This document shows positions 63,108 through 64,000 of a DNA stretch of 64,000 nt, one piece after another. Source of the stretch: Bacteroidota bacterium (GTDB taxonomy: Bacteria > Bacteroidota > Bacteroidia > Flavobacteriales > Flavobacteriaceae); contig JAHJTN010000019.1 in assembly GCA_018829465.1 (NCBI GenBank), positions 248,001 to 312,000 of the forward strand, read 5' to 3'. A program made the translations under genes and the position numbers. The notes beneath the pieces are model-generated. The model did not search any database. It saw only the letters and a program-made list of their open reading frames with translations, and was not told the DNA's origin. How positions within the stretch are numbered: the stretch's first letter is position 1; the number at the start of each line of letters is the position of its first letter.

Positions 63108-64000
63108 ATGAAACTAGAGATAGCCGTATTGGCAGGTGATGGCATTGGGCCGGAAGTAACCAAACAAGCCCAAAACGTTTTGAATGCCATAGCAAAAGAA
63201 TATCAACATGAGTTCAAGTATCAATCGGCTTTGGTCGGTGCCGCCGCAATAGACGACAGTGGCGATCCGCTACCTGATGACACCATAAAAATAGTCCAAA
63301 ATGCTGATGCCGTGCTTTTTGGTGCCATTGGCGATCCGAAATACGACAACGATCCCTCGGCAAAGGTTAGGCCGGAGCAAGGTTTATTGAAACTGCGCAA
63401 AATTTTGGGGCTATATGCAAATGTACGACCCGTGCAGGCTTTCAAGCCATTGTTGCATCATTCAAACTTAAAAGAAGCCGTCATAGAAGGTGTTGACTTT
63501 GTCATTTATCGGGAGCTCACCGGAGGTATCTATTTTGGTGAAAAGAAAAAAAGTGAAGACGGTAAGTCCGCTTCAGATTTGTGCGAATACGCCACCTATG
63601 AAATAGCGCGCATTTTACATCCGGCTTTTAAAGCTGCCATGCAACGCAACAAGAAACTCACACTTGTTGACAAAGCCAACGTTTTGGAAACTTCCAGATT
63701 GTGGCGCAGTGTAGCCAAAGAAATCGCCAAAGAATACCCGGAAGTAACACTCGAATTCCTGTTTGTGGACAATGCAGCCATGCAAATCATCCTCAATCCG
63801 AAACAATTTGATGTGGTGGTCACCGAAAATATGTTTGGCGATATCCTTTCGGACGAAGCGAGTGTCATTGCGGGCTCCATCGGTTTGTTGGCATCTGCAT
63901 CTATTGGAGATACATCTGCCTTATTTGAACCCATACACGGATCCTATCCGCAGGCCACGGGCAAAAACATAGCCAATCCTTTGGCAGCCATCCTGTCGGC
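63108..64000 (+). CDS. leuB: 3-isopropylmalate dehydrogenase, 5' part
   Basis: The frame runs off the window end after 297 codons. [20 protein letters not shown] start, [20 protein letters not shown], substrate motif [17 protein letters not shown], metal-binding [40 protein letters not shown] and cofactor loop [20 protein letters not shown]. Oxidatively decarboxylates 3-isopropylmalate with NAD. The start codon is the terminal ATGAAA of repeat copy F. Confidence 0.95.
   Translation, partial: MKLEIAVLAGDGIGPEVTKQAQNVLNAIAKEYQHEFKYQSALVGAAAIDDSGDPLPDDTIKIVQNADAVLFGAIGDPKYDNDPSAKVRPEQGLLKLRKILGLYANVRPVQAFKPLLHHSNLKEAVIEGVDFVIYRELTGGIYFGEKKKSEDGKSASDLCEYATYEIARILHPAFKAAMQRNKKLTLVDKANVLETSRLWRSVAKEIAKEYPEVTLEFLFVDNAAMQIILNPKQFDVVVTENMFGDILSDEASVIAGSIGLLASASIGDTSALFEPIHGSYPQATGKNIANPLAAILS

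Overview
The window comes from a Bacteroidota chromosome, most likely class Flavobacteriia. This is inferred from gene content and genome style: GSCFA protein, TPM/LemA cluster, CusA-CzcC fusion, MiaE and GapN homologues, A-rich leaders instead of Shine-Dalgarno sites, frequent TTG/GTG starts, and palindromes of the GACCTCACAGG type. No tRNA, rRNA, transposase, phage or CRISPR locus was found. Both ends cut a gene: neuB at the left, leuB at the right.

Layout. 1-6.3 kb: end of a nonulosonic (sialic-type) acid and surface-glycan locus (neuB, neuC, three glycosyltransferases). 6.3-15.8 kb: housekeeping genes (two TPM proteins, LemA, MerR, M23 peptidase, alaS, sugar nucleotidyltransferase, cupin, lipoprotein, HerA-like ATPase). 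16-18.8 kb: a lipoprotein Rid protein and two AT-rich fatty acid desaturases between repeats. 19.3-28.7 kb, minus strand: rluF, a GapN-type dehydrogenase and the complete ilvD-ilvB-ilvN-ilvC-ilvA operon. 29-35 kb: S9 peptidase, CBS/cysteine-synthase-like enzyme, aromatic amino acid hydroxylase, GSCFA protein. 35.3-42 kb: a metal-efflux cassette (RND pump fused to its outer-membrane factor, plus adaptor) between two arrays of one 50-bp tandem repeat. 42.4-50.3 kb: an accessory region. A tiny Lys/Pro/Thr repeat protein with its own terminator lies divergent to a tight six-gene operon: a membrane TolB/FlgO-like TPR protein, a one-TM protein, a caspase / pseudo-hydrolase / TPR protein, a PGDYG-like small protein and two TIR-TM proteins. 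50.3-57.8 kb: exported Rid protein, alpha/beta hydrolase, M14 carboxypeptidase, folP, DJ-1/PfpI lipoprotein, miaE, MazG-like protein, SDR. 58-64 kb: an uncharacterised 512-aa helical protein and leuA-leuC-leuD-leuB. The ilv and leu blocks together give a full branched-chain amino acid pathway.

The best candidate for an undescribed system is the caspase-TIR-TIR operon (42803-50296). It resembles bacterial immune or cell-suicide modules, but it has no cyclase, STAND NTPase or other named sensor; its likely sensors are the non-cytoplasmic C-termini of the TIR proteins and the membrane TolB/TPR protein. A second unusual object is a family of about 82-114-bp repeats. Each unit begins with ATGAAA, encodes a short MKRPC..F.HR.MII peptide, and ends right before another ATGAAA; four times the terminal ATGAAA is the start codon of a real gene (neuC, Rid lipoprotein, SDR, leuB). 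A long nested hairpin upstream of the GapN gene is a third candidate, as a structured RNA.

All functional calls come from reading motifs; no database search was run.
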